From Cristatella mucedo (lineage: Eukaryota; Bryozoa; Phylactolaemata; Cristatellidae): a DNA stretch of 64,000 nucleotides. The DNA lies in NCBI GenBank assembly GCA_009760855.2, contig WPIO01000027.1, positions 4,626,501 to 4,690,500 on the forward strand, written 5' to 3'. The position numbers were made by a program, and so were the translations under genes. This document shows, piece by piece, positions 1-11,760 of the stretch. Each line of letters starts with the position of its first letter. Position 1 is the first letter of the stretch. Under the pieces are notes generated by a model. That model made no database searches. It worked only from the letters and a program-made list of their open reading frames with translations, and was not told the origin of the DNA.

Positions 1-1282
1 CGTTCAAAGATGTGGGCTAAGCGGATGGTCCGGACTGTACAGCGAAAACGTGGCTTCTATATATAAGAAAATGTTCGGAAAAAAATCATTGCGATGATAG
101 CGACGTTGTGGCTCGAAATGCCACATTTAATGTTTAGGGTGAGGCTATAAAATACAGGTCCGCCTTGAGCAGGATGACGCTAGATGTTTAAATTTATATA
201 TCTGTTTCTTGAACGACTTTTGTTATTTTTGCTAGCTCCAGCTCACGTAATTCAAATCGGTTCATCTTAAGCGAATGAACGACAGGCGTCAAGCTAATAT
301 AGAACACTTAAAACTAAATTTTTGGATAGAAATAGCTCCCAGCTTGTACAGCGAGGGAAATAATATCAATACTTAGCATTTGCCTTCAGTACTGAGCAGC
401 CGTTGTGCCGAATACAATTTAAAGAGGTAATATGTTTAGTTGACTCTGAACCTACTAAGACTATTGAAAAAGCTTGACTAACTTTAGGCGCTTCGGATTA
501 GATTACACCGACATCAACATAAATATAAGCACCCATGTAAACATGCTGGGATATTTATAAGGCATATTTTCCGAAATGTTATAACAATTTGGTATTCTTT
601 TCTTTGTCAAACTCTGACCAGTATTTTGCCAAAAATTATCGGTTGTGATGCAAACGCGATGTGCCGCTTATACGTCTGCTCAGAACGAGCAAACCACTGC
701 CCCCGTAACAGCCTTAGCCTCGGCCGCGGCCTGACGAATGCCGGTGATGCCTAAAGCTTGTCGCACGGAAAGTTTGTTGTAGGTGCTGCATTAAAGCTCG
801 AAGGCATGCCAGCTGTATCAAACACATGGCAGTGCTGACGAGTGCACATACCTACGCATAGCAAGTCCGTAACTGTAACGCAGACGGGCATAGAAATTCC
901 GTATCTATAAAGCAGACGATTCCTTTTAACATCAGCGGAAAGCTATAGGCGTTCGAAGCTGCGATGACGTACGTAAAGGGCTCAGCGACCTAGATTTAAA
1001 AATCGGTTTCTGTGCCAATCTTGTCTCAAATTTCAACGTCCGAAGTCCAGAATCCCGCTTATCTCAAGGCACTGGCTTTGGCGGCATCGGCAGGAAACTA
1101 ATCGCAGAATCGCGAGTAATAACTAAACGACGAATTTCGGCTGGTTTAGCTGGTGCCGCAATTACATTTGCATTACCGCGCGTTATGTTACGATACAATC
1201 GAATACGAATACTTAAGTGTATAACTGAAGATTAGCCTTATTCTCGACTAGCAGATATTACAACGTTTCCGATAGTAACTCG
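1..1282. repeat. Unclassified long repeat, copy 1
   Basis: No gene is visible here. The stretch aligns by eye, with much divergence, to 2086-3700 at an offset of about 2.02 kb. Matching blocks are 100-260 with 2125-2280, 360-480 with 2372-2510, and 640-1130 with 2650-3150. The copy is truncated on the left by the window edge and ends where the LINE 3' end begins. No reverse transcriptase, transposase or tRNA-like promoter was recognised, so the class of the repeat is unknown. Confidence 0.6.
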
Positions 1283-1744
1283 CTCTAGCCTATCTCTCCG
1301 ATATACTCCCCGATCAGGCCAAGCATTGTACCACCCGCTTTTCGGAATCCAATAGTCTACAAATACTTCGTACAAACCTCAAGTCCTTTGGAGACCGTGC
1401 ATTTAGTTCGTATGCTCTCTAAGCCTGGAACTCCCTCCCGACCTGCGTCAGAACATCCTCTGACCGGATCACATTTAAAAGGAACTTAAAAACACACCTA
1501 TTTAGGACAGTCTTTAGTGGGTCCCCGTGATTCGTCCTTGATGTGCTTATGCGTGCTGACACTGTACATGCTGCCACTAACCACATTTGCATGCTGACCC
1601 TGTGCATGTCACCCCTAACCATATTATTCATTTTGTTTGTTTTTCAAGCTTGATTTTACTTACCATTCAATTGCATTTCCCTTTGCAGCAAATGTAACGC
1701 GCCTAGAAAGAGATTAAGTTCTCTGAGGGCGCTTTATCAAGTTC

Positions 1745-1773
<29 letters not shown>
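1283..1773 (+). mobile_element. CR1/L2-type LINE, 5'-truncated 3' end
   Basis: The sequence matches the last part of the LINE at 12315-15692: the C-terminal coding region after the reverse transcriptase, then the 3' UTR, the hairpin-forming tail and (ATT)n at about 1744-1771. The copy begins at the position equivalent to about 15210 of the full copy, so only about 490 bp are kept. This is the usual product of incomplete target-primed reverse transcription. The coding part carries stop codons and is not functional. Confidence 0.9.
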
Positions 1774-1777
<4 letters not shown>

Positions 1778-2085
1778 GTCGGGCTCCAATACAGAGTTAC
1801 ACGAGTCTTTATTTCTCTTGTTTAAAGTCTCAGATGTTGGTATTATTTTCGCAAAATGCATGAGCTAATTTCTCGATGTTGGGTTAATCGGCAGAGCTCA
1901 TTTGTCTGGGTATTGGGAAGTTACAAAAATGTCTCCACTCAGCGAGGAAAGCCAAGTTTCGCGCCAAGTTTTGCTTTCGAGCGGTTTTTGTTAGGTAGGG
2001 CAATAACAACGACGTGTTTGATCGAAGTAAGTCATTCCCTGTTAGAACACGGGTGCTTTGCTGATTGTCTGAACGGCACACAAAC
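1774..2085. other. No recognisable feature
   Basis: This is a mixed-composition stretch between the LINE tail and repeat copy 2. It contains a short plus-strand open frame (1856-2134) that resembles nothing I know and runs into the repeat. I see no RNA gene or transposon end. Confidence 0.5.
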
Positions 2086-3700
2086 TTTGACTTCTATGCA
2101 AGCCAACATCCGCAAAAGATCGCTGCGACACTAGCGCCATCGCGGCTGAAAATGCCGCATCCAATGTTTACTAACACGTCGGCTAAATAAATGTCCAACT
2201 TGAGCGAGATAACGCCCAAGATTCAAAATTTCTTATCTGTTTATTTGACTACTTTCTTTAGTTTTGTTAGCTCCAGCTAACGTAATTCCAGTAGCTACAA
2301 GTTAAGCTTATTGAAGATATGTTGTGAGCTAAGAGAGAACTTAACTACATTTTTGTCAGCAACAATATCTTCCAGCTTGCACAGCGTGCGAAACTAAACT
2401 AACGGCTATTGTAGGCTCTGTAACAGCAGGGCCAAACGAAATGTAAAACATTGTTTATATTCTGTCGAAATAGAAACGTTTCGTGCTGCTGCGAAAGCAT
2501 GACTAACTTTAGCTGGTTCAGCCAAGGTTTCGCCAACCTCAGCACAAGTATAAGAACACTTGTATGTATTCTGTGATTTTTCAAAGGTATAATTTAATGT
2601 AATTGTCGCTGTAAAAAGCTTCTGAACTTAAACCACCATTTCACCGAACGCAATCCGTTGTAATGCAAACATGATGTGCTGCTTCCACGTCTCGTTAGAA
2701 CCTGGGGCAAACACAGCCCTCGTGACGGTGCTACTATCAGCCACGGCCTGACGAATGCTGGTGACGCCTGAAAATTGTTGCACGGCTTGTTGCAAGCAGG
2801 TGCTCTACCAACGCACGCACGTATTCCTTCAGTAGCAGACGCACAGCAGCGGTGATGAGCGCTCATACCTTAGCATAACAAGTCCGCAACCATAAAGCAG
2901 GCAGGTCGATTTAACGGCAGCGGACGGTTGCAGGCATGCAAAGAGGATATGGCAGTAGCGGAAACACGGCAGAGGTGACGAGCGTTTACACATTAACATA
3001 GAAAGTCTGTATTCGTAATAAAGACAGGTAGATGAAATAGCAGTGGTCGGTTGCACGTCTTTAACAGCGGCCGTGACGTACACCAATGGCTCTGCGACCT
3101 AAAACTTAAATTGGCTTCAACACCAATGCCCCGAGTCTTGAATTCCGACTCCCGCCTATCTCAGGGCACCGGTTTTCTAAATGGTCTTGCCAATAAACCA
3201 ACCCCCGAACGTAATCGGTTGTGATGCAAACATGATGTGCTGCTTCCACGTTCCATTAGAACGTTGGCTCAAACATTGCCCTAGTAACGGGGCTACTATT
3301 AGCCGAGGCCTGACGAATACCAGTGACGCCTGAAGAGTGTAGCACGTCTTGTTACATGCAGGTGCTTCACCAACGCACGCAAGTATGCCGTCAGTAGCAG
3401 ATGCACGGCTGCGGTAATGAGTGTTCATACCATAGCATAGGAAGTCCGTATCCATAATGAATGCAGGTCGATGGATCAGCTGCGGACGGTTGAAAGCGTT
3501 CAAAGGCAGCCCTGACGTACAACAACGGATCTGCGACCTAGAGCTCCATTGGCTCTCATGCCTATGCTCTGAGTCTCAAGTCCTGACTCCCACCTGTCTC
3601 AGGGCGCCGGCTTTTCATACGACCTCGAAAATAAACCGTCGTATAAATGCGAAATCGCGAATAATTACTGACTACTCAAATTCAGATAGTTCGGCAGTCC
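2086..3700. repeat. Unclassified long repeat, copy 2, with internal duplication
   Basis: This is the second copy of the repeat at 1-1282. An internal tandem duplication is visible. The block starting near 2650 (rich in the word GCAAACATGATGTGCTGC) recurs near 3210, about 560 bp later, with the same order of sub-blocks, including GGCCTGACGAAT and the word GTAGCAGA(C/T)GCAC. The corresponding block in copy 1 starts near 640. The short open frames inside it are in different frames in the two halves and look accidental. The ends are estimated from where similarity fades. Confidence 0.6.
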
Positions 3701-3959
3701 CAACCTAGTGATCGTAAACTGAACCCTACTCTACTTAAGCGTATGAAAACTATTTATTCAGTCTTCAGAAGTCTTCAATGTCTCTGGTGATGATTAATTT
3801 CGCAAGATGCATTATCAAGCACTGGCCTTATGGTAGTGAAACCGTTAGTTATATTACGACATAATTGAAGGCAAATAACTGAAGTATACAATTCGAGATC
3901 AGCTTTCTTCTGATAAGCAAGTTTCAAAGCGTCTCCGAGTAAAACTTCCGGTCGAATCC
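3701..3959. other. No recognisable feature
   Basis: This spacer lies between the long repeat and the 545-bp tandem array. No gene or transposon signature was seen. Confidence 0.4.
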
Positions 3960-6900
3960 TAGGTATATTTAACTGAGCTGGACTCCTTTTAAGAATTAGG
4001 GCCACTTGGCCGTGCGACTTCAGCTGACGCCACATTAGCCACCTTTACTACTAATTACGAAGTATTAATAGTGCCACTTATTGCGAGGTCTTAGACTGTA
4101 CTACTGAATGCGAGACGTCGGACTCGGTCGAATCATGTGTAGCCGGCTTGATACGAGCCTCAATCAGACAGAGGACACCGGTTGGAATCATGTTCACGCT
4201 TTGGCAGTCGACTTTCTTAAACGCTTTTACAGTTGACTTTGACAGGTGACCTCACGCGGTAAAAACAAGCCTTCACCATTCGATGTGTCTCCGGGCCAAG
4301 CGCCTTGAGCTGAAGCCTCATCAGGCAGCTTTGCCGCTGAACACAAGATCTCAGCGCCAAAAGCTAAATGCAAAATACCCATGTCAGCTTCTCAAAGGTA
4401 GGTTCCAGACTTTGTCAAGTCTCGAGTTTTTTATTCGACAGGTTCAAGCAGATCGCAGACACCACTGCAACTCGCTTTAAAGCCTGTACTGGCTAATCGC
4501 ATCAGGATTTTACAGGCGACTCAAGAAAATCTCATATGCCATTTCAATTTGAGGTGACTCTCGGCAATAAGAATAGAGCAGACGCTACATTAGGAGACTG
4601 AGCCACTAAAGACAATACTAGACTCATTGACTGCCACATATTGCCAGATCTCAGAACCCGATATTAAATGCTAGACCCCAGACTCTGTAATACCAGTAAG
4701 ATCAGCACCTTGAGCAGACAGCGGGCAACCATCAAAATTGAGTCAACGTCGTGACAGGTGAGGTACGCAAATGCTTCGACAGGCGACGTATGAGCACAAC
4801 AGATTCCTTTACCATTCGATGCATTGCCAGGCCAGCCGTCTCAAGCTGACGCCTCATCAGGCAAATTCACCCCTGAATGCAAGATCTCAAGACCAGCCGC
4901 TGAATGCGAAATCTCCGTTTCTTCCACATGACAACAGATCTCAGAATTTTGTGTCTCAAGTAATCGCGTTGAAAGGTAACTCTTGCAAGAGGCAGACACT
5001 ACTTCGATACACACACTCAGACTTGAGACTTGTATCAGGATTCTACAGGCGATACAAGGAAACCTCAAACATCGCTTGTATTTGAGGTGACGCTTGACCG
5101 ACGGACTTAAGCTGATGCCACATCAGGCGCCTTCACAACTTAATGCGAGGTCATCGATATTGCCAATAATTTCGACAGCTTAGACACTACACCTGAATTC
5201 GAGGCCTCAGAGTATGTCACATCTTGTGAAGCCAGCTAAACACGGGCCTCAAGCAGACAGCACAAACTCGTTTGAATCTCTATCACGCCTCAAAAAGCGA
5301 TTTCAGCAAACACTTTGAAAGGCACTGGGAAAGGGCAAAATAAGTCTCTACCATTGTACGTGTCGCGGGGCCAATCGTCTCGAGATGACTCCTCATCAGG
5401 CGATTGCACCACTGAATTGACGATCTCAGAACCAGCCACTGAATGCGAGATATCTGTCTCTGCTACCTAAGGTTAGATCTCAGACTTCGTCAAGTCTCAA
5501 GTTGTCGTGTTGACAGAGAACTAATGCAAACCACAGACACCACGTTGACTCGCGTTCGCAATCAGCCTGGCAACTCACATCATTATTCTACAGAAGAATA
5601 CAGCAGTAGACGCCACTTCCAGGTGAAGATGAAGCTTGTCCATAACACTTCAGCAGACGCCTTATCTGGTGACTTCACTACAAAAGACACGGTTATCGAC
5701 TCTACTAAATTTGGCGAGATCCAAGGCTCCACTGTCATAAGTAATGAATGTAAGAATGTAAGACCTCAGAATATGTAAAATCCTGGGCAGCTATCGCGAC
5801 ACGCACCTCAAGCAGATGACCGACACCCGTTGGAATCGTGTTCACCCGTCTAGAGGCGACTTTTGCGAACGCTTAGACATGCGGCACGAGAGGGTAATAG
5901 AAACGTCTATCCTTCGATTCCTATCTGGACGAGGGCTTACACCTCATCAAAAAAATTTAAACCCTGACTGAAGGATCGTAGAAACAGACGCTGAATTTCA
6001 GATAGACGCCTCTGCACTCGAGGGTTGATATAAGACTTTGGGACGTTGGAAATTCATAATTTATTTTTATCGACAGATTAATGGATACCGCAGACTACCA
6101 CGGTGACTGAGTTTAACACCCACATTGGCGAATATAATTAGAATTCTACAAGTGGCCTAAGAAGAACAGATAGAACACTTATATTATAGGTAACGCTTAA
6201 CCGTATGACTTTCACCAACGAAACATCAGTCGACTTCACTGTTGTATTCAAGGTCACCAACTCTGCCAAATATTTCGAGATCTTAGTTTCTTCAACTTAA
6301 ATCGATACCAAAGTCTGTGTGAAAACTTGGGTTACCAGCTCAATACGCGATACGAGCAGAAAAAAAACGCCTGTTTAAATTGCGTTCACGCCTCGACAGG
6401 TAATTTGTGCTATCGCTTTGACAGGCGTCGCGAGATTACCACAGATGAATATGCCAATCGATGTTTGACCGGGAGAGGCGCCTCACACTTACGCCTTGTC
6501 AGCCGACTTCACCACTGAATGGAAGATCTCCGAAACAGCCACTGAATGAGAGATATCTGTTGCTAAAACTCACGGGTTGATCTCAGACTTTTGTTGAGTT
6601 TAAATTGCCGTGTTCAAAGGAAACATATGCAAAGCACATACACGACTTCGACTATCGTTAAAAGGTATACTAGCGACTCGAATTATTATTCTGCGGGAGA
6701 ACGCAGAAGAAGACAGACGGAGCTTCCAGTCGAGGTGAAGATCGGTCATGCAACTTCAGCAGAAGCCTGATCAAGTGACTTCAGTGTAGCTTAGTCTACG
6801 GGTAATAGCTTATTCCCATTAGGGCCCACTACTATCTATGCCCGTTCTGTGTCGCTATGCTGGCCCTTCCGGCAACAGTGGGTCGAGGGTGATCTTCCGG

Positions 6901-8410
6901 GTGCCGAACACTTTATATAATATTTATATATAATATTATATATTTATTTATATATATTTATATTATTTATTTATATTTGTATATTTATTTATATAATAGA
7001 CGTGCATGTGCTACACAAAGGGGAACTAGACAATTATACAGTGAGGATCCTTAAAACAGCAAATGACAGGTGAACGAGATAATTCCGAAGGCGAGCACAC
7101 ACGTGTTAGTAGCTCAATCGGCTTTCGGAGTTCCTCTGTTGCACCGGCTCCGTTTCAAGAGTACAAGCGTGTGCCGTCAAAGATTCAGCAAGCTGAGTAA
7201 CTAATTGGACCTTCGGGATCAATGTCTACCTTGTCGAGCGATTTCCCCAAAACACAGCGAGCAAGCCGTCCCAAGTTGCGGTCCTCGGGCCTTTCGGAAG
7301 CCGAACCCCAACTTTGCCCATCCGGGGATGGCCTCTAGGCTAGGCGACATAAAGCTCAACCCCTTCCAATGTCAGTAACTCCACTTACACTAGGGTACAT
7401 CACTACAAATTACTAGGCCATCGATTCGGCTAATTATTGCCATATCCAAGACTCCACTACTAAATACGATACCTCTGAATATGTCGAATCTGGTGTATCC
7501 AGCTCTCAACGTACCTCGAGAAGACAGAAGACACCCGTTTGAATCGCATTGATGCCTTGAAAAGCGACTTGTGAAAATGCTTTAACAGGCAACGCGAGAC
7601 GACAATGGACGATTTTACTTATTTACATGTAGTTATACGAGCTGTCTTAAGCTGATGCCTTATCAGCCAACTTCACCACTGAACGTAAAATCTCAGCATC
7701 AGCCGCTGAATGCGTCACATCCGTCTCTGCAACTTAATCTTGGATTTCAAACGTAGTCAATGTATCAAGTTTTTGCATCGATAGCCAACTCATGCAGAGC
7801 GCAGACCCCACACGGATTCGCATTAACGCCTAGACTGGTGACTCGCATCAGGATTCTACAGGCGATACAAGAACACCACCTAGGCAAATAGTCTTTATCA
7901 CGACGCTTGGCCATGTGACTTGAGCTGACGCCGCATCCAGTGCCTCAGCCACTTAACACGAGGTCATTTACACTGCCACTCATTGCGAAATCATAGACTC
8001 TAATACTGAATGTGAGACCTTAGAATCTGCTTATTCTTGTAATGCCAGCTCGCCACCTGCCTCTAGCAGGTAGCACATACCGGTTTGAATTGACTCTCAA
8101 CCGGCGAACTGCCCAGACATTTTTGCAGGCGACGCGAGGATCACAGAAGCCTTTGCCAATCGATGAGTCGCCGGGCCAGGCACATCAAGCTAACGACTCA
8201 TCAAGCCACTGCATCACGGAATTGAAGATCTCAAAATCAGCCGCTGAATGCGAGATCTCCGTTGATGCCACTCAGGGGTAAATGTCAGCTTTCTTCATGT
8301 TTAAGTTGTCGTCTTCACAAGAAACTGATGTAAACTACACACACGACTATGACTCGCGTTAACGACTAGACTGGAGACTCGCATAAGCTGTTATAGAGGA
8401 GAATATAATT
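3960..8410. repeat. Diverged tandem array, unit about 545 bp
   Basis: A block of the form CATCAGGC, then about 12 bases, then CACTGAATG, then AGATCTCAG recurs at about 4319, 4855, 5394, 5945, 6497, 7661 and 8199. Spacings are 536, 539, 551, 552, 1164 and 538 bp; the long gap holds the inserted repeat at 6785-7390 plus one unit. A second anchor (GCTGACGCCACAT or variants) recurs at about 4013, 4570, 5105, 5650, 6215 and 7920. A further shared block reads AGGATTCTACAGGCGA. About eight units are present, each roughly 60-75% alike by eye. Short open frames within it (for example 4283-4480, 4771-5085, 5443-5778) are not conserved between units. Confidence 0.75.
6785..7390. repeat. Unclassified interspersed repeat X, copy 1, with AT-rich segment
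   Basis: This element interrupts the 545-bp array and is about 600 bp long. Its second half (7020-7260) aligns with 8640-8870, sharing blocks around AGCTGAGTAACT, CAATCGGCTTTCGG/CAGTCGGCTTCCG and ACAAGCGTGTGCCGT/ACGAGCGTATACCGT. A purely A/T stretch (about 6911-7003, TATTTATATA words) sits in the middle. The class is unknown; I found no open frame or terminal repeat. Confidence 0.6.
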
Positions 8411-9150
8411 AATAAATTTTGGGTGGACTCAGTCATCGCGGGACTTGGCCATTTGTGGACTTGTAGCCGAGTTCCAGGGTCAGAGGCTATTTCCCAACAA
8501 GCCCCACCTTACTCTGGCCACGCCGCCGCTCACCATGCCGCTGAGCTAGGGTAAGACGAGCGGCAGTCAGGTTATACCTCTTTATAATATTGCATACGCT
8601 AAACAACAACAGGGAACTAAACAAGTCGGAAAGGGAACAGGGGAGCAGGGAACAGGGGAAGGTCCCATACAGAGTACACTAATGGGGTGCAAAACGATGC
8701 AGCAAGCGCGAACAAACGTCTTAGTTGGTCAGTCGGCTTCCGCAGCCCCACCACTGTACCGACTCCGAATCCAGCAGTACGAGCGTATACCGTAAAAGAT
8801 CCGGCTAGCTGAGTAACTGCTTGGCTTGTCGGAGTCGACGTCCACCACAGTCGAGAGCTTCTGCCGAAAGACGGAGGAGGGTTCACGAACACGCTACACG
8901 GGGAACGCAGAATATACAAGTCTCAACAACGAAAATGCTATCCAGTTCCACTCGGGCCTTGGTCACTCGTTGCCTTGCGTGCGTGGCCGCATCGCCGGAG
9001 CACGCCCACAACTATCGAGGTGCATAACTCAGCGAGACCTGGAGCCTCCAACACCTCGACCTACTCGGCTAACTTCTCCTACCCAAGAGCATCGGTGACC
9101 TCACGTCACCACACATCCAGCCGTGCCGTAGGTCCGACCCAGCCTAGCCG
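8411..9150. repeat. Unclassified interspersed repeat X, copy 2
   Basis: This is the second, GC-richer copy of the repeat at 6785-7390. It starts directly after the 545-bp array. The shared order of blocks runs over at least 8410-8880. Beyond 8900 the similarity is weaker. Two overlapping plus-strand frames (8821-9027 and 8826-9098) are in different frames and do not resemble known proteins. Confidence 0.55.
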
Positions 9151-9369
9151 GTGACCCTTACCCTCATTATAGTCCGGTCCCAGCCGACCGAACGTAGCCT
9201 GGGTATATACTTAGCCATTTTTAGGCTGTGCCAGTTCGGATTTAGTCGCAGCAAAACTTGTCCCTTTTCGGACTCAGCAGCCGTCGCACTTTGCCGATTT
9301 CTAACTCTGCCGTTTCTAACACTGATGTTTGCGGAGTTGGCTGTTTTCAACCTAGCTGCCGCGTGCCGC
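9151..9369. other. No recognisable feature
   Basis: This spacer is open in both directions (9151-9390 on plus, 9144-9371 on minus) but the translations match no family I know. Confidence 0.4.
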
Positions 9370-9546
9370 AAAAAAATCCTAGCTGACTAAACCGCTTCTT
9401 TTTATATAGTGATCAAAGAGCCTTTACGGCTATCACCACCGCTTGCAGTGGCGATAAAGAATCGCCCACCGAACGAATCGAACCCACGACCTCGGGACCG
9501 AGGTCGTGAAAGCAACCGCCTTACCAAGTGTGCCATTACGGCTGAC
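9370..9546 (-). mobile_element. tRNA-derived SINE, family 1, copy a
   Basis: Read on the minus strand, it has a tRNA-like head with a box-A-like TGGCACACTTGGTAAGGCGG and a box B (GGTTCGATTC) preceded by a strong inverted repeat GACCTCGG/CCGAGGTC. A body with the CACTGCAAGCGGTGG hairpin and a tail reading GCGGTTTAGTCAGCTAGG follow. The same unit occurs at 18534, 40634, 43404, 52411 and 56182. It is transcribed by RNA polymerase III in principle and encodes no protein. Confidence 0.85.
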
Positions 9547-9872
9547 CAAAGCCACCTTTCGACAGTGCGGCCGCCCGACGTTGGATGCGGTTTCCACTGT
9601 TAGAAAAAATACGATTTCAAACTCAACCACATTGTGCGGGCGCGCGCGAAGTGAGGTCAAGTTTGAAAATGTATTTTTACCGGTGATTAGGCCAAAAGCC
9701 GAGTCAAGTCACGACCGGGCTGCAGAAGCCGAGGCATAACAAGCGCAAGGGCTTTCGGCGCTTGCCATTTGTCAACACTGCGCTTGTTTTCCGTGCTCTA
9801 GCTTTAGCTTTTTGACTTTTCTCTATTTGTCCGAGTCGTTCGCGAGAAGAAAAGCATGCTCGGAGGACATGT

Positions 9873-9916
<44 letters not shown>

Positions 9917-10044
9917 TACGCCAGCGTTGCGTGCTTAATCGACCGAGTCCGACAACGCGTCGTGCTTCCATTGAGCACGGCGTGCTATGCCGATCAGCCG
10001 TTTGCCTTGCTTCGTTCGCCAAGGCCACATGACAGCCGTGAGAG
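9547..10044. other. Possible rDNA spacer with (TC)n microsatellite
   Basis: These 500 bp lie immediately 3' of the 28S pseudogene (minus strand), where an intergenic spacer would be expected. They contain a (TC)n run at 9874-9912. Assignment to rDNA spacer rests only on position. The frames that cross the (TC)n run give Ser-Leu or Glu-Arg repeats and are artefacts. Confidence 0.35.
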
Positions 10045-10567
10045 ATGTCTGTCTGTGTCGAACAAATGTCGCAGTCACGGGCTTAGTTTGAATAGATTGC
10101 AGTGAGGTGGCTGCTCTACTAGGTACGACACTCCGACCCAGACATGGGTCGTCGGCGCATGATTTTCCACCTTCCACGCTGCATGGGTATGCTATCGTGC
10201 CAGATAACGGACGCTCGACTATGCACTCACCAAAAGCCAAATCGCCCTGGCTTTGCCACCGCGGGCGCCCGCTTGATCGACCCGCGTGTATCGTTGCGTC
10301 CCAGCAAGAAGGCGCCGAAAGCATCTTACAGTTTTATGGACAGAATTCTGACTTACATGCATTCATATATAATCCCCCCAGATGGTAGCTACGTACCATT
10401 GCCTTTTCAGCCAAGCACATGCACCAAATGTCTAAACGTGAAGTTCCTTTCGTACTGCGCAACATTGCCAATGCAACAAAGTGTCATCTGTAGGGTAAAA
10501 CTAACCTTTTTTACAACTGCCTAAAACCAGCCAATAGTGGATGAACAATCCAACGCTTGGTGAATTC

Positions 10568-10612
<45 letters not shown>

Positions 10613-10635
10613 AACGTCGCTATGAACGCTTGGCT

Positions 10636-10672
<37 letters not shown>

Positions 10673-11190
10673 CTCTTGCTGAAAGCTCGTCAACTCAAAA
10701 GGATCGATAGGCCACGCTTTCACGGTCTGTATTCGTACTGGAAATCAAAATCAAGTGAGCTTTTGCCCTTTTGCTCTACGCGAGGTTTCTGTCCTCGCTG
10801 AGCTCACCTTAGGACACCCGCGTTACCTTTTGACAGATGTACCGCCCCAGTCAAACTCCCCGCCTGACACTGTCTTCAGAGCGGATTGCGGCCGACGCGT
10901 GGCCGGCCGCTTGACGCCAGAAACGTGGGCGCCAGGCCCGCTTTCCGCTTAACTGAATAAGTAAAGAAACGACAAAAGTAGTGGTATTTCAATTTTGCTC
11001 TCGCTCCAACTTATGCTACACCTCTCATGTCTCCTCACAGAGTCGGACTAGAGTCAAGCTGAACAGTTTCTTCTATCCCCGAGGATTCAGCCCAGCCCGC
11101 CTCGGCTGTAGATTCACTAGATAGTAGATAGGGGCACTAAGAATCTCGTTATTCCATTCATGAGCTTTACTAATTAGATGACGAGATATT
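10045..11190 (-). pseudogene. 28S rRNA pseudogene, 3' third
   Basis: The minus strand reads like the 3' part of metazoan 28S rRNA. Highly conserved blocks recalled from 28S are visible on the plus strand as their complements: the GTGAACAATCCAACGCTTGG block near 10540, AAGCCAGTTATCCCTGTGG near 10640, GGTCTGTATTCGTACTG near 10722, ACCGCCCCAGTCAAACTCC near 10840, CACCTCTCATGTCTCCTCA near 11017, and ACTAATTAGATGACGAG near 11168. The 3' end region is recognised near 10080-10170 (GCAGTGAGGTGGCTGCTCT). Substitutions, short indels and poor preservation of variable regions show that it is not a working gene. The 28S sequence 5' of about 11195 is absent. Protein-coding calls in this interval would be spurious. 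Confidence 0.9.
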
Positions 11191-11760
11191 TTGCTATGAA
11201 AAAAACTGCACGGGACATCTGCAGCGACCGAAATTTATGAGGCTATCTACGTTATTACGACAGTTAGCCAGCCGGTGGCTATATATACAACCGCGCGAAT
11301 ATTGTCACGCTGAAGGAAATTGAAGCATTGAGAAAATGAAATAAATACCTGATTCATCTCTCGATTTTTGAGTGTGGAAGCTCAATAGTCGCCAAGGAGT
11401 CAGCAGCCCAATCGTGTTTTGATTATCAAGGCAGTTTAAATTTCTCAGAGTATGCCGAGATGTGGGTTACTGTTTCTGCCGTTCGCTTGCAAATGCGGCA
11501 TGAAACATCTTCCATCGGTCAGGTTGGGGCAAGATACTTTTTAAATGGCCATAAGTTGCAGCACAGTTTGACGGCCTTCACCACATCCTCATCGCTAATC
11601 CGGCTCCTGAGCATCCAAGCTGAGGCCGCAGGGTTTCGGAGGTATTGCCTTGCCAGGCTTGATTCGCCCACCAGACTGTAGCCCTAATGGTCTCGTTTGT
11701 AATGTCGTGTTGATGTAATCTCTTGGCTGTTGCTTGGTTGACACAGCACACAGAAACGCC
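11190..11760 (-). pseudogene. Possible R2-like non-LTR element, 3' end fragment
   Basis: On the minus strand, just upstream of the 28S junction, a frame encodes CRICKRTAETVTHI (plus positions about 11459-11500). This fits the CX2CX8H part of the CCHC knuckle of R2-type reverse transcriptase proteins; the fourth ligand, five residues after the His, is Ser instead of Cys. After two stops it continues with KHDWAAD, resembling the RHD-x-VA stretch that follows the knuckle in R2-like proteins. The frame is broken, and I cannot see the RLE nuclease or the reverse transcriptase. A T-rich run (AAAAAAA on plus near 11200) sits at the junction with 28S. The knuckle plus the exact 28S location support R2; another element carrying the same knuckle is possible. 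Confidence 0.45.

Noticed and set aside
6911-7003. Origin of replication or matrix attachment region in the pure A/T stretch
   Set aside because: Composition alone does not support this; it is probably a simple-sequence part of repeat X.
8821-9098. Two overlapping plus frames as a gene
   Set aside because: They lie in repeat X copy 2, are in different frames, and the aligned copy 1 does not keep either frame.
9812-10105. Protein frame with Ser-Leu repeats
   Set aside because: The repeats come from the (TC)n microsatellite at 9874-9912.
10107-10952. Several plus and minus protein frames of 65-129 codons
   Set aside because: They overlap sequence recognised as 28S rRNA and are accidental.
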